A stretch of DNA of 64,000 nucleotides from Heterodera schachtii (GCA_023374025.1 SIJG01000047.1:702840-766839); one strand, 5' to 3'; counted from the first letter of the stretch, positions 44,354-55,954 are shown. Program-made: numbers and translations. Notes: a model not told the origin generated them from the sequence alone.

Positions 44354-44768
44354 TTTACCCTAATTTTAAAGGTAATAAATAAACACGTAAAAACCATAGA
44401 AAAACAATGGCTCTATTATAGTTTTTCTTTTATTAAAGCTCAAAGTTTTATTAATTGCATGAGTAAAACACTCGAATTTTGAAACTTAGCGATTCTAATT
44501 AAAAATTTTTGAAAATTCACGCCCACTTAAAAATTGTCCATCTCATTTTTCGTTGTTCAACTTTTTAAGCCCTAATCGTAGCATTATGCTTTACTTTTTT
44601 CCCAACTTGGATTAAAAATTCGTTTCTCACCCATTTTTTAGCTTATCATTTTGCTCAACAACAAAAGCCAAAAAAATGGATTAATTATTTCTTTGAAAGA
44701 GCGTATTTAATTGATTGATATATGACACAATTTTGCCTAATTACTTTTGTCTATAAATGCCGCCAACC

Positions 44769-44776
44769 TATAAAAG
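44769..44776 (+). promoter_or_regulatory. TATA box of SPRY gene 2
   Basis: TATAAAAG, same position relative to the ATG as in units 1 and 3. Confidence 0.6.
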
Positions 44777-44922
44777 GCGAACAGATTCAGCGCATAACAG
44801 CAAATATTCATTCATTTATTTGGCACTGATAAATGTTATTTGCCAAATTTAAATTTCAATAAAATTTAAAATTTTTAAAATATTTCTTAGATTGCACAAT
44901 ATCTTTTCTTCAAATTGAAACA

Positions 44923-47102
44923 ATGTCATCATCCATCGCTTCGCCAGATGCATTTTTCCGTTCAGAAACTGATCAGGGTAATAGAAAAATTTGTAAAAAG
45001 AATTCAAAAATAGAAAATAATTATTTTTAAAAAATACAAAATTTAAATTTTTATCACCAACAGCAGAAGCAGAAGAAGTGAGCAAATATGAAGTGTTAAG
45101 TTGGCACGGACTTTTGGGTGATCAATTGTCAGCTGAATTGTTCGTCACTGATCAGCAGCTGCTGAAGGTGGGCCATTTTGAATGGACAAATGATCAAACA
45201 GCGGGAGGGGAGGGGAGGCCAAAAACAGAGAAATATTTTTGGGAAATTTATTTCAAAATTTCCTCTTCGTTTTAAAAGTGTTCCAATGATATAAAATTAT
45301 AAGGAGAAAGGGCCGCCGACCTATTCATAGAGCAATTAAATGGCATTTTGCCAAAACCATTCAATTATGAAATGAAGACAAATCAGGAATTTATTTATTG
45401 GACTGAACCATTTTTATTTAAGGAATGCCGAGAAAAACTTGCCAACTCCGAATTGAGGGAAAAGAAATTGTTGTGGAATAACGGGGAATTGAATGCTGAG
45501 AATGTGAGAAAAAAGAAAACGATGAAATTTCAGAGGGCGAGGGGCCTAAATTGAGAAAATTTCACTTTTTTTAATTCAGAGGGCACTCAAAGCAGAGTTG
45601 GAAAAGCAGAAACGGATGACGGAACACATTGAATTGAAGGCAAAAGTCTTCAACATGGAGCAGGAAAAGCAGCAATTCGAGAAAAAATACGGTAGGGAGA
45701 ATTTTGAAAATTAATTATAAATTTCCAATACCGTATCCCGAGACTTACTGTTAATAAGCCTTTAAAAAAGAATTTATTTACTTTTCATTTTTAGTTTCTG
45801 TCGAAGTGTTCAATTCATTGGTGGAACGCATCAAACAATTGGAAAATCAGCAGCAGAAGAAAGAGGAGGGCAGAAATGGTAAAAAAATGAAAAAAAAAAG
45901 GACGTAAAATTTAAAAATGTCCGAATTCTTAATTAACATTTAGCTGACCGTTTACCAAATGCAATTAAATTTCAGTTTCTGTTGGTCAACAGCAGGAAAA
46001 GGAAAACGTTCAACAGAAATTGGATGGAAAATGTTCTGTGGTGGATAAAAACAATGTCGCGGGTGGGCACAAAAAATAATTGAAAATGTTAAAAAAACTC
46101 ATTAAATAAGCGATTAATAAACAATATTTAAATTTCATTTATTTTTAGCAACTTCAAAGGGTGGCGGTCATTCGCCGCCGCCGGCGGTTGTCCCTGTGCA
46201 AATTGCAAAGGTGGAAATCGTATTTTTCATAAATGCAAATTGAATTTCCATCAGGAATTTGCCAAATTGGATTCAACTAAATGTTTGGGATGCCACCATT
46301 TGTCACAAAGACATCGAAATCAGCGGGCAAAGCCAATTGACGGTCAATTGTAAGGGCAACGGATTTGGTAATTAATTATGAAATTGAAATAAATATAATT
46401 AAATGCTTTTTTGAATTAGGATGGCACTCTGTGTTTGCGAAATTTCCCATCTCCAAATGTTGTCGTCCCTTAATTTTCTACTTCGAAATCAAAGTCACCA
46501 ATTTGGAAAGGTACATAAAATGATATTTTATGCATTTATTGATAACTTTTTCAAATATTTACATTTTATAGTTTTGTCTCGATTGGATTCGCCACCAAGG
46601 AAATGCCATTGGACGGAGCAATTGGACAGCATTTGAACAGTTACGGGTACCGAAGTGATGGTTCATTTGGCTGCAATTGTGTCAGTCGACCGTGTAAAAT
46701 GGCTTTTGGCACCATGCCAATGCCATTCAACGCGGCGATTGGAAAACAGAGGGACCGTCGCTACTTTGGGAGTGCCAATTGGCCATTTCCATTGGGATTT
46801 GTGCCCGTGCCAATGCCATCGGACGGCGCATTGGCATTCCAATCGCCAGCATTTGCCACCGGAGATGTGGTCGGATGTGGCGTTTCTTTGGCCACTCGAC
46901 AGATCTTTTTGACGAAAAATGGCCGACGAATCGGTGGGCCAAACAAAATAAAAAAGCATTAAATTTCCATTTGTCAGATGACTACTCTTTTTTCACTACA
47001 ACTCCCGTCAATTCTCTGTTTCCATGCGTTTCTTTGTGGACTGGCGACAAAATTGAGGCCAATTTTGGGCCAAGTTTCAAATTCAATTTGGCCACTCTTT
47101 GA
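44923..47102 (+). pseudogene. Coiled-coil/SPRY gene, unit 2 (one frameshift)
   Basis: Exon 1 is 44923-44977, exon 3 starts at 45304 and is intact here, the main SPRY exon is 46572-46933 and the last exon 46978-47102. The exon after the CATCAG acceptor (near 46255) reads GAATTTGCCAAATTGG in place of GAATTGCCAAATTGG; the extra T breaks the frame before the SPRY domain. All other junctions are as in unit 3. The SPRY exon keeps the GDVVGCGVSLATRQIFLTKN signature. As in unit 1, one base in a T run decides whether the gene is intact. Confidence 0.7.
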
Positions 47103-47518
47103 ACAAAACAGAAGCAACAATTCGGAAAGGACGATTGATTATTCATTTAATTAATTAATTATTTAATTATTCTTTTTTTTTCTTAATTTTATTTTTAATT
47201 TCGCTTTGTTTTTATGTTATGCTATATGGTTTTTTGTCAATGAATAAAATTTACTGTTTTATTATGTAGTCTTTTATTATTTGTTTTCCTTTTTCATTTA
47301 AAAATCAGGTAAAAAGTGACAACCGAATAAATGTTAAGAAATTAGCTATTGTTAAAAATATTTAAATTCCCCAAAATCTCCTCTTTTTTCTTTCCACTCA
47401 TTTTGATGGCATTTTATTAATAAAATACAAAGTTATTAAATTATGTGATAATTTAAATAAAAAAAGAAATTAATTATTTTTTATTACAAATAAAAATTAA
47501 GACGAAAAAATTTAAAAA
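47103..47518. other. Spacer between SPRY gene 2 and 5S gene 2
   Basis: Shared with 42695-43105. Non-coding, AT-rich, with AATAAA after the gene. Confidence 0.5.
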
Positions 47519-47637
47519 AGCTTACAACACCTTCGATTCCCAGGACGTCTCCGTTCCAAGTACTAAGAAGGCCCAACGTTGCTTAACTTGCCAGATCGGA
47601 CGGGATGGCGTGTTTTCAACGTGGTATGGTCGTAAGC
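47519..47637 (-). rRNA. 5S ribosomal RNA, copy 2
   Basis: Identical in sequence, as far as I can see, to copy 1 over 119 bases, including the helix I ends and the internal promoter. Confidence 0.95.
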
Positions 47638-48269
47638 GAAAGGAATCCATTTGAAAGAAATTAAATAGTCAATTTTATAATGCATTTTTCTTTTTGGTTA
47701 ATTAACACAGAACAAGGAATTGTTAATGTATTTATTTAGAATTCAATTAATTAATGTAAAAAAGAAGAAAAATTCAATATTTTTTTTCAAAATAAAAGAG
47801 AAAGAATTTGGAATTTTGGCACATTTTTAATAAATTTCCAAACTGGCAATTCGACAGAGAAATTAAAAAATGGATTACAAATTTTAAGATTCACAACAAA
47901 TTCTTTTAAAACTCATAAATAAAGCTTTAAAACCTCCAATTTCAAAATTTGGTTAAGAAAAATAGGTTTTGCTGATGCTTTTAAGAAAGTCACATCCACC
48001 ATTTTAGTGGTTAAAGTCGTTCATTTGAGGTGCCAATTTCCATTTTATTGTATTCCGTTTAGAAATCTAAAAAACCATTTCGGCACAAAATGCCAAAAAA
48101 GGCAAAATGGCGATATAAAGTCAAACTAATGTTCTAACCAAATCAAAAATGCTTTTTCAACCTTATCTCGGAAAATCAAGAGCGAATGAAGTTCTTTTCA
48201 CCTCACAAATGAAGGTAATAGGAGAAAAATGAAGGGCATAAATTGAAAAATTTAATGAATTTTTTGGTG
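47638..48269. other. Spacer between units 2 and 3
   Basis: AT-rich, shared with 43225-43844. No gene. Confidence 0.5.
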
Positions 48270-48890
48270 CTAGTGCGTTTCGTAAAACTGCCAATGGGTT
48301 CGAAAACAAAATGAGTAATATATATAAATTCATAACTTGGCCCAAATTCAACCAAATTAATATTTCATGGTATCATTCAATAGCTTTAATTGTTATCTTT
48401 CAGAATATATTTTTCCTAAATTTTTAACTTATGTATGAGAAAAGTTATAAAGCATTGAACACGCTATGTTTTTTGCAACGGTCATGCATATATAATTATT
48501 AATGTTTTAAGTCTATAAAATTGAGCCGGATTAAATTATATATTTGATAGCCCTAAGAATCTCTATTTACCTTAAAATTTCAGAAAATTTCATTTAGTTT
48601 CAAAAAAGTTCTGTGCAAAAAATTCTGACTTAGGGTTTCCGAAATTTTGTGACAATAACTTTTCTCATACTTAAGCTAAAAATTTAGGAAAAATATATTC
48701 TGAAAGATAACAATTAAAGCTATTGAATGATACCATGAAATTTTAATTTGGTTGAATTTGGTCCAAGTTATGAATTTATATATATTACTCATTTTGTTTT
48801 CGAACCCATTGGCAGTTTTACGAAACGCGCATGGGTGGTGGCTTTAACAAAATACCCATTTGGCAGTTTTTACGAAACGCACCAGCACGA
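48270..48890. mobile_element. Foldback element in SPRY unit 3 (most complete copy)
   Basis: Left arm starts near GTGCTAGTGCGTTTCGTAAA and runs through AACTGCCAATGGGTTCG, ATTCATAACTTGGCCCAAAT and TTTCAGAATATATTTTTCC; the right arm is its inverse, ending TTTTTACGAAACGCACCAGC. Arms are about 175 bases or longer around a centre of about 210. No protein is encoded. Confidence 0.7.
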
Positions 48891-48946
48891 ATTTTTTAAG
48901 AAAATTAAATGCTCTTTTGAATTCAAAATGATTCTCTTAATCCTAT

Positions 48947-48977
48947 GCCCAACGTCGCTTCACAGATCGGACGGGAT
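48947..48977 (-). pseudogene. 5S rRNA fragment, unit 3
   Basis: Same truncated 5S piece as at 39906 and 44323. Confidence 0.6.
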
Positions 48978-49034
48978 TTTACCCTAATTTTAAAGGTAAT
49001 AAATAAACACGTAAAAACCATAGAAAAACAATGG

Positions 49035-50021
49035 GGAAAATATTGATCATAGGCCCCAAACTCAAAAATGCTTAAAAACGGTCAGAATCGATGTAAAAAG
49101 GTTCGAAATGGGTTGGAAAAATAGAATTAGGGGCGCGCTTGCCCTTTTTCAGGATGAAAAGTGCCGAAAATGGAGTGCCAAACTCAGCTGGGACTCAAGT
49201 GACCGCATTATAAAAAGCAGTCCAAAGACATTTTAAATATTTTTCTAGGGTAATTTTTGGCGCTGATCACGAATAAGACCTTTATTTTGCAAAATTCCGA
49301 ACCCCGAACCCAAATTATGAAATCGAACCGACTATTTAATAGATCCTCAAAATTGTTAAAACTATTTTTAAACCAGCAGTCAGAAAATGGTAAAAGAACG
49401 TCAAATATAAAAGATTGAATTTAGCTTATTGCGCTAAAAAACCGCCGCACACTCGACTACGGCGGCCAGTAGGTGGGGCGAGACTACGGGCTACGGAAGA
49501 AGTCCGCGCGTGACCCGCAGGCGGTTGACTGATTGGCGGGGGCCCTTCGGGCCCCCGCAGTCAACCGCCTGTGGCGCTCGTCAGACTTTTTCCTCCGCCC
49601 TCCGTCTCGCCCCACTACTTGCTCCGTCTTCGCATGCTCCCTTTTGCGAAAGTTAGATTGTCTTCGATCCGTGTTCAGCAACCTCAAAACCCCTTAATAA
49701 TATGTTTTCTTTTATTTATAAATTTTGAGTTTTTGTTCGAATTTGGGTTCGGGGTTAGGAATTTTGCAAAATAAAGGTCACATTCGTGATCAGCGCCAAA
49801 AATTACCCTAGAAAAATATTTAAAATGTCTTTGGACTGTTTTTTATAATGCGGTCACTTGAGTCCCAGCTGAGTTTGGCACTCCATTTTCGGCACTTTTC
49901 ATCCTGAAAAAGGGCAAGCGCGCCCCTAATTCTATTTTTCCAACCCATTTCGAACCTTTTTACATCGATTCTGACCGTTTTTAAGCATTTTTGAGTTTGG
50001 GGCCTATGATCAATATTTACC
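49035..50021. mobile_element. 987-bp foldback element with 8-bp target duplication
   Basis: The left end GGAAAATATTGATCATAGGC and right end, inverse GGTAAATATTGATCATAGGC, begin inverted repeats of about 290 bases. AACAATGG flanks both sides (49027-49034 and 50022-50029). Units 1 and 2 keep the uninterrupted AACAATGGCTCTATTATAG. The centre (49505-49570) is a strong GC hairpin: GGCGGTTGACT, then GCGGGGGCCC, TTCG loop, GGGCCCCCGC, AGTCAACCGCC. There is no transposase. The 8-bp duplication fits hAT or a related superfamily; the long arms are unlike typical hAT ends. Confidence 0.88.
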
Positions 50022-50387
50022 AACAATGGCTCTATTATAGTTTTTCTTTTATTAAAGCTCAAAGTTTTATTAATTGCATGAGTAAAACACTCGAATTTTG
50101 AAACTTAGCGATTCTAATTAAAAATTTTTGAAAATTCACGCCCACTTAAAAATTGTCCATCTCATTTTTCGTTGTTCAACTTTTTAAGCCCTAATCGTAG
50201 CATTATGCTTTACTTTTTTCCCAACTTGGATTAAAAATTCGTTTCTCACCCATTTTTTAGCTTATCATTTTGCTCAACAACAAAAGCCAAAAAAATGGAT
50301 TAATTATTTCTTTGAAAGAGCGTATTTAATTGATTGATATATGACACAATTTTGCCTAATTACTTTTGTCTACAAATGCCGCCACCC

Positions 50388-50395
50388 TATAAAAG
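50388..50395 (+). promoter_or_regulatory. TATA box of SPRY gene 3
   Basis: TATAAAAG followed about 25 bases later by CAGCGCATAAC, conserved with units 1 and 2. Confidence 0.6.
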
Positions 50396-50542
50396 GCGAA
50401 CAGATTCAGCGCATAACAGCAAATATTCATTCATTTATTTGGCACTGATAAATGTTATTTGCCAAATTTAAATTTCAATAAAATTTAAAATTTTTTAAAA
50501 TATTTCTTAGATTGCACAATACCTTTTCTTCAAATTGAAACA

Positions 50543-52701
50543 ATGTCATCATCCATCGCTTCGCCAGATGCATTTTTCCGTTCAGAAACTGATCAGGGTA
50601 ATAGAAAAATTTGTAAAAAGAATTCAAAAATAGAAAATAATTATTTTTAAAAAATACAAAATTTAAATTTTTATCACCAACAGCAGAAGCAGAAGAAGTG
50701 AGCAAATATGAAGTGTTAAGTTGGCACGGACTTTTGGGTGATCAATTGTCAGCTGAATTGTTCGTCACTGATCAGCAGCTGCTGAAGGTGGGCCATTTTT
50801 GAATGGACAAATGATCAAACAGCGGAAGGGGAGGGGAGGCCAAAAACAGAGAAATATTTTTGGGAAATTTATTTCAAAATTTCCTCTTCGTTTTAAAAGT
50901 GTTCCAATGATATAAAATTATAAGGAGAAAGGGCCGCCGACCTATTCCTAGGGCAATTAAATGGCATTTTGCCAAAACCATTCAATTATGAAATGAAGAC
51001 AAATCAGGAATTTATTTATTGGACTGAACCATTTTTATTTAAGGAATGCCGAGAAAAACTTGCCAACTCCGAATTGAGGGAAAAGAAATTGTTGTGGAAT
51101 AACGGGGAACTGAATGCTGAGAATGTGAGAAAAAAGAAAAACGATGAAATTTCAGAGGGCGAGGGGCCTAAATTGAGAAAATTTCACTTTTTTTAATTCA
51201 GAGGGCACTCAAAGCAGAGTTGGAAAAGCAGAAACGGATGACGGAACACATTGAATTGAAGGCAAAAGTCTTCAACATGGAGCAGGAAAAGCAGCAATTC
51301 GAGAAAAAATACGGTAGGGAGAATTTTGAAAATTAATTATAAATTTCCAATACCGTATCCCGAGACTTACTGTTAAATTGGCATTTCATTTTTAGTTTCT
51401 GTCGAAGTGTTCAATTCATTGGTGGAACGCATCAAACAATTGGAAAATCAGCAGCAGAAGAAAGAGGAGGGCAGAAATGGTAAAAATGAAAAAAAAGGCA
51501 TAAAATTTAAAAATGTCCGAATTCTTAATTAACATTTAGCTGACCGTTTACCAAATGCAATTAAATTTCAGTTTCTGTTGGTCAACAGCAGGAAAAGGAA
51601 AACGTTCAACAGAAATTGGATGGAAAATGTTCTGTGTTGGACAAAAATAATGTCGCGGGTGGGCACAAAAAATAATTGAAAATGTTAAAAAAACTCATTA
51701 AATAAGCGATTAATAAACAATATTTAAATTTCATTTATTTTTAGCAACTTCAAAGGGTGGCGGTCATTCGCCGCCGCCGGCGGTTGTCCCTGTGCAAATT
51801 GCAAAGGTGGAAATCGTATTTTTCATAAAGGCAAATTGAATTTCCAGGAATTGCCAAATTGGATTCAACTAAATGTTTGGGATGCCACCATTTGTCACAA
51901 AGACATCGAAATCAGCGGGCAAAGCCAATTGACGGTCAATTGTAAGGGCAACGGATTTGGTAATTAATTATGAAATTGAAATAAATATAATTAAATGCTT
52001 TTTTGAATTAGGATGGCACTCTGTGTTTGCGAAATTTCCCATCTCCAAATGTTGTCGTCCCTTAATTTTCTACTTCGAAATCAAAGTCACCAATTTGGAA
52101 AGGTACATAAAATGATATTTTATGCATTTATTGATAACTTTTTCAAATATTTACATTTTATAGTTTTGTCTCGATTGGATTCGCCACCAAGGAAATGCCA
52201 TTGGACGGAGCAATTGGACAGCATTTGAACAGTTACGGGTACCGAAGTGATGGTTCATTTGGCTGCAATTGTGTCAGTCGACCGTGTAAAATGGCTTTTG
52301 GCACCATGCCAATGCCATTCAACGCGGCGATTGGAAAACAGAGGGACCGTCGCTACGTTGGGAGTGCCAATTGGCCATTTCCATTGGGATTTGTGCCCGT
52401 GCCAATGCCATCGGACGGCGCATTGGCATTCCAATCGCCAGCATTCTCCACCGGAGATGTGGTCGGATGTGGCGTTTCTTTGGCCACTCGACAGATCTTT
52501 TTGACGAAAAATGGCCGACGAATTGGTGGGCCAAACAAAATTAAAAAAGCAATTAATTTAAATTTCCATTTGTCAGATGACTACTCTTTTTTCACTACAA
52601 CTCCCGTCAATTCTCTGTTTCCATGCGTTTCTTTGTGGACTGGCGACAAAATTGAGGCCAATTTTGGGCCAAGTTTCAAATTCAATTTGGCTACTCTTTG
52701 A
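50543..52701 (+). CDS. Coiled-coil/SPRY domain protein (SPRYSEC/RanBPM-like), unit 3, intact
   Basis: Eleven exons fit GT-AG rules with consistent phase: 50543-50597, 50684-50737, 50925-51124, 51202-51313, 51396-51479, 51572-51658, 51745-51806, 51848-51959, 52012-52102, 52164-52525, 52577-52701; total 1344 bases, 447 codons plus TGA. Exons 3-6 give a charged coiled-coil region (AELEKQKRMTEHIELKAKVF). Exons 8-11 form the SPRY domain: NVWDATICHKDIE, GWHSVFAKFPISK, FYFEIKVTNLERFVSIGFA, YGYRSDGSF, GDVVGCGVSLATRQIFLTKN, then LFPCVSLWTGDKIEANFGP. This matches the cyst-nematode SPRY family, whose secreted members act in the host plant; no signal peptide is seen here (MSSSIASPDAFF), so an intracellular, RanBPM-like scaffold is more likely. 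The exon 2 donor was chosen to keep phase; a longer exon 2 to 50787 would not. Confidence 0.8.
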
Positions 52702-53074
52702 AGAAAGTCGAAGAAACAACGGAAAAGGGCGATTAATCATTCATTAATTAATTCTTTTTTTCATTGTTTTATTTTCAATTTCACATTTATTTTCAATTTT
52801 TTATATTATTTTATCATGCGTATTTGTTAACGACTATTAATTTACTGTTTTATTTTGCTAATTATTTATTATTTGTTTTCCTTTTTCGTGTAAAGATTTG
52901 GTTAAAAGGGACCACCGAAGCAAATATTGAAGCTGAAGAAATTAGCAATTTCAAGAAATTATTAAAAATATTAAATTCCCCAAAAGGTTTTAACAAAATA
53001 CAAACTCTTAGGAATATAAAATTAAATTTAAGACAAAATATTTCATTTTCTTACAAAATAAAAATTTAAAAAAA
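52702..53074. other. Spacer between SPRY gene 3 and 5S gene 3
   Basis: More diverged from the other two spacers than the genes are. A 101-codon AT-rich frame at 52764 is not supported. Confidence 0.5.
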
Positions 53075-53193
53075 AGCTTACAACACCTTCGATTCCCAGG
53101 ACGTCTCCGTTCCAAGTACTAAGAAGGCCCAACGTTGCTTAACTTGCCAGATCGGACGGGATGGCGTGCTTTCAACGTGGTATGGTCGTAAGC
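53075..53193 (-). rRNA. 5S ribosomal RNA, copy 3
   Basis: As copies 1 and 2, with one visible change (GCTTTCAACG on plus, where the others have GTTTTCAACG). Helix I and the internal promoter are intact. Confidence 0.94.
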
Positions 53194-54165
53194 GAAAGAG
53201 ATCCATTTGAAATCAATTAAATAGTCAATTTGATAATGCATTTTTCTTTTTGGTTAATTTAACACAACAAAAAATGTTAATTTGCGAAAATTTTTCATTT
53301 CTGTGACTGCTCGCTCCCGCTCCCGTTGTTTGTTTGTTTTTTAATCGCTTCCCCGTCCGTTGCACCCTGTCCCTCCCCAAAAAATTAACTTGTTTCCCTT
53401 CGCCGCAATTTTGCCCCCTTTCTTTCCCACGATCGCAAAAGTGCGAAATTGGGTTAGCCGACATTTGCGGATCAAATGTCTGGGTAGAATTGTCTAAAAA
53501 CAAAAAAAAACAAAATTTGTTTTTTCAAAATTCGATGACCTAAATGCTTAAAGGAAATCTAATCTACTTATGCAATTAACAATCCATTTCTTGTTAATAT
53601 TAATTGTTTGTCATTATAAAAAATTTAAGCTCTTGGTCTACCAAGGCATGGAAGTGAAACACCAAAAAATTTTCCTAGGTATAAAATTCTAGAACAGACT
53701 TTTTTATAAAGTAAAGCAAATTTTTTATTTTAGTTCTATTATAGGTTAGAATATCTTGTTCTAGCTAATCTCTCCCAGCAAGAAAAACATTTGGTCCGCA
53801 AATGTCGGTCCGCAAATGTCGCACTACGGCGAAATTGTCCGTCCGTTCTCTCCCTCATAAAAAATCATTTGTTCGCCAAATTTTCCCCCCTCCAAAGTAC
53901 GTGTGATCGGATCCATATTAGTTGTAAAATTATCAAATTCACTTTTGGTCCCATCTTTTTATTCCTTTGTCCGTTTCCTAGTAAACGGCCCCCAATTGCT
54001 TCCAAATTCACACTTCATCTAAAGGCGTTCAATGCTATTCAATTGCCCTCCCCCGCTCTCACTCTCTCTCTCCCTCTCTTTTCCATTCCCCGTGCCTTGG
54101 GCCATTTCTGATCAAACCCTTTTCCTGGCCTCCTTCATAAATTGTATAACTAAAGAAACAATGAT
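53194..54165. other. Spacer with short inverted repeat
   Basis: CCGACATTTGCGGA (53458-53471) and its inverse TCCGCAAATGTCGG (53795-53808) are 323 bases apart and may be the ends of a small element. Pyrimidine-rich runs at 54045-54085. No supported gene. Confidence 0.45.
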
Positions 54166-54700
54166 GGTTAATTGTAAAGATACAACCTAATTTTCTGTCT
54201 TTCACCAGGGCATACATGAATAATAGTGATAAGTTCTTCTCTTCTCTGTGGATACTTTTCATTGCTCCATCAGTGCCCTCAAAACAAATTTCTTTTAGAT
54301 GTCGTCTGTCACTGAGCCGCTCAAAAAGTAGAAAATGTAGTCGATCTTGAAGTTTTCACCTTCAACAAGCAATTCCCCACCCGAGATGACAAAAGTTATT
54401 GGAAACAACGGGGCGACAAAAATCAGCGTTTTCTGTTTTTAATTTCTGATTTTACATTTTTTAATATAATTAAATATATTTTTTGTGAAATTTACCTTGA
54501 TTTTTTAAATTACCAATTATTGAATCGATTATCACTGCCATGGAAGCATCACTTGCCGTACCAATTGCTCCAGATACAAGCGCTTGTGCTGTTCCAAGAC
54601 TTTTCAATGAATTTAAAATTCGAGCGGTAGCCCCAATGGCGGCGACAGGACCAGCACTTGCTCGAGCAAATTGTGTCGAGAGCAACAAAAAATAAAATAA
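54166..54700 (-). pseudogene. Small secreted-protein family, second gene, left arm
   Basis: Mirror of 55955-56489. On the minus strand GPVAAIGATARILNSLKSLG is followed, after a short intron (GGTAAATTT donor), by the GGELLVEGENFKIDYIF block and then, in another frame, LSDRRHLKEICFEGTDGAMK. The frame slips at ATTTTCTACTTTTTGAGCGG, where the right arm reads ATTTTCTCTTTTTGAGCGG. The end also differs (TTGTATCTTTACAATT for GTGTATCTTTGCAATT). Confidence 0.5.
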
Positions 54701-54709
54701 ACTGCGACA

Positions 54710-54915
54710 TCATCAACAAAGATAGATTTTTTTCTTCCTTGTGTATGCTTTTCAATTCTTCATCATTGTCGTTGAAGCAAATTTCCATCAATGATAGACG
54801 ACCAGTTAAGCGCTCGAGCAAATCGAAGATGTAGTCGAGAGAAAAGTTTCACGTTCGACAAGGATCTCGCCATCGCAATGAAGAATGTGATTAGAAAAAC
54901 GGGGCCAACAATTCA
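54710..54915 (-). pseudogene. Small secreted-protein family, C-terminal block, left arm
   Basis: Mirror of 55740-55945: RLTGRLSLMEICFNDNDEEL, KSIHKEEKNLSLL. Preceded by DGEILVERETFL in a different frame; one base short between the two. Confidence 0.5.
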
Positions 54916-55037
54916 ACTTTTCCTTAATTCAATAGTATCTTTTGCTTTCTTTTAATTAAATATTTGGGTTCGATCAAATTTTTAATAATATTTATTTTAA
55001 CTTTTATTGACTGTATTTAATATTAAACAAATTATTT

Positions 55038-55244
55038 ATTATGAACCTTTATTTCGAACACTTTCAATTATCGTATCGATAATCAAAGCCATAGACGAAT
55101 CACCTTGCAGTTCCGACCGCTCCCGACACAATTTCTTCGGCTCCTTTTAAGCGAACTACTTAGTCGTGCCGTTCCCCCGAGAATTGCGATGGGCCCGCAT
55201 TAACGGTCGAGAGCAGCAAAAAATAATTAAAATAAATTTTAATT
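55038..55244 (-). pseudogene. Small secreted-protein family, first exon, left arm (frameshifted)
   Basis: Mirror of the intact exon at 55411-55617. The left arm has CTGCAAGGTGATTCGTC for CTGCAGGTGATGCGTC, one extra A, and an altered stretch near the SLKRAEE codons, so the frame is lost. Confidence 0.55.
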
Positions 55245-55410
55245 GTATTTTAAAAATTCAGTGTCTGAATATGACAAATAATTTTCCAACGCTTTAAATA
55301 GACAAAACAAAGGGCAAATGAAACCAACCTTTGTCTTTCGTTTTGTGTGCCTATTTAAAGCGGTCTAAATTAGGTTTTGTCACATTCAGACATTGATTTT
55401 TTAAAATAAA

Positions 55411-55617
55411 ATGAAAATTTATTTGTATTATTTTTTGCTGCTCTCGACAGTTAATACCGAGCCCATCGCAATTCTCGGGGCAACGGCACGACTAATTAGT
55501 TCGCTTAAAAGAGCCGAAGAAATTGTGTCGGGAGCGGTCGGAACTGCAGGTGATGCGTCTATGGCTTTGATTATCGATACGATAATTGAAAGGGTTCGAA
55601 ATAAAGGTTCAGAATAA
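55411..55617 (+). CDS. Small secreted protein (unrecognised family), first exon, right arm
   Basis: 68 codons from ATG to TAA: MKIYLYYFLLLSTVNTEPIA starts with a signal-peptide-like hydrophobic run, then ILGATARLISSLKR, and a Gly/Ala-rich GAVGTAGDASMALIIDTIIE. It may end here or, like the related gene at 24793-25300, splice from the last codons to the GGE-LVE block at 55780, in which case the 3' part is frameshifted. No match to a known family comes to mind. Similar Gly/Ala plus amphipathic layouts occur in membrane-active peptides, but nothing here proves that. Confidence 0.5.
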   Translation: MKIYLYYFLLLSTVNTEPIAILGATARLISSLKRAEEIVSGAVGTAGDASMALIIDTIIERVRNKGSE

Positions 55618-55739
55618 AATAATTTGTTTAATATTAAATACAGTCAATAAAAATTAAATTAAATATTATTAAAAATTTGATCGAACCCAAAATATTTAAT
55701 TAAAAGAAAGCAAAAGATACTATTGAATTAAGGAAAAGT

Positions 55740-55945
55740 TGAATTGTTGGCCCCGTTTTTCTAATCACATTCTTCATTGCGATGGCGAGATCCTTGTCGA
55801 ACGTGAAACTTTTCTCTCGACTACATCTTCGATTTGCTCGAGCGCTTAACTGGTCGTCTATCATTGATGGAAATTTGCTTCAACGACAATGATGAAGAAT
55901 TGAAAAGCATACACAAGGAAGAAAAAAATCTATCTTTGTTGATGA
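55740..55945 (+). pseudogene. Small secreted-protein family, C-terminal block, right arm
   Basis: DGEILVERETFL, then one frame on, DYIFDLLERLTGRLSLMEIC and KSIHKEEKNLSLL. The break lies in ACTTTTCTCTCGACTAC. The block runs straight into the next gene start, so the C-terminal end (KLxVYLC) is missing. Confidence 0.5.
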
Positions 55946-55954
55946 TGTCGCAGT

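Noticed and set aside
43106..53193. Spliced-leader RNA gene linked to 5S
   Set aside because: I looked on both strands near each 5S gene for the SL1 core and found only unrelated AT-rich strings such as CCCAACTTGGATTAAAAATT.
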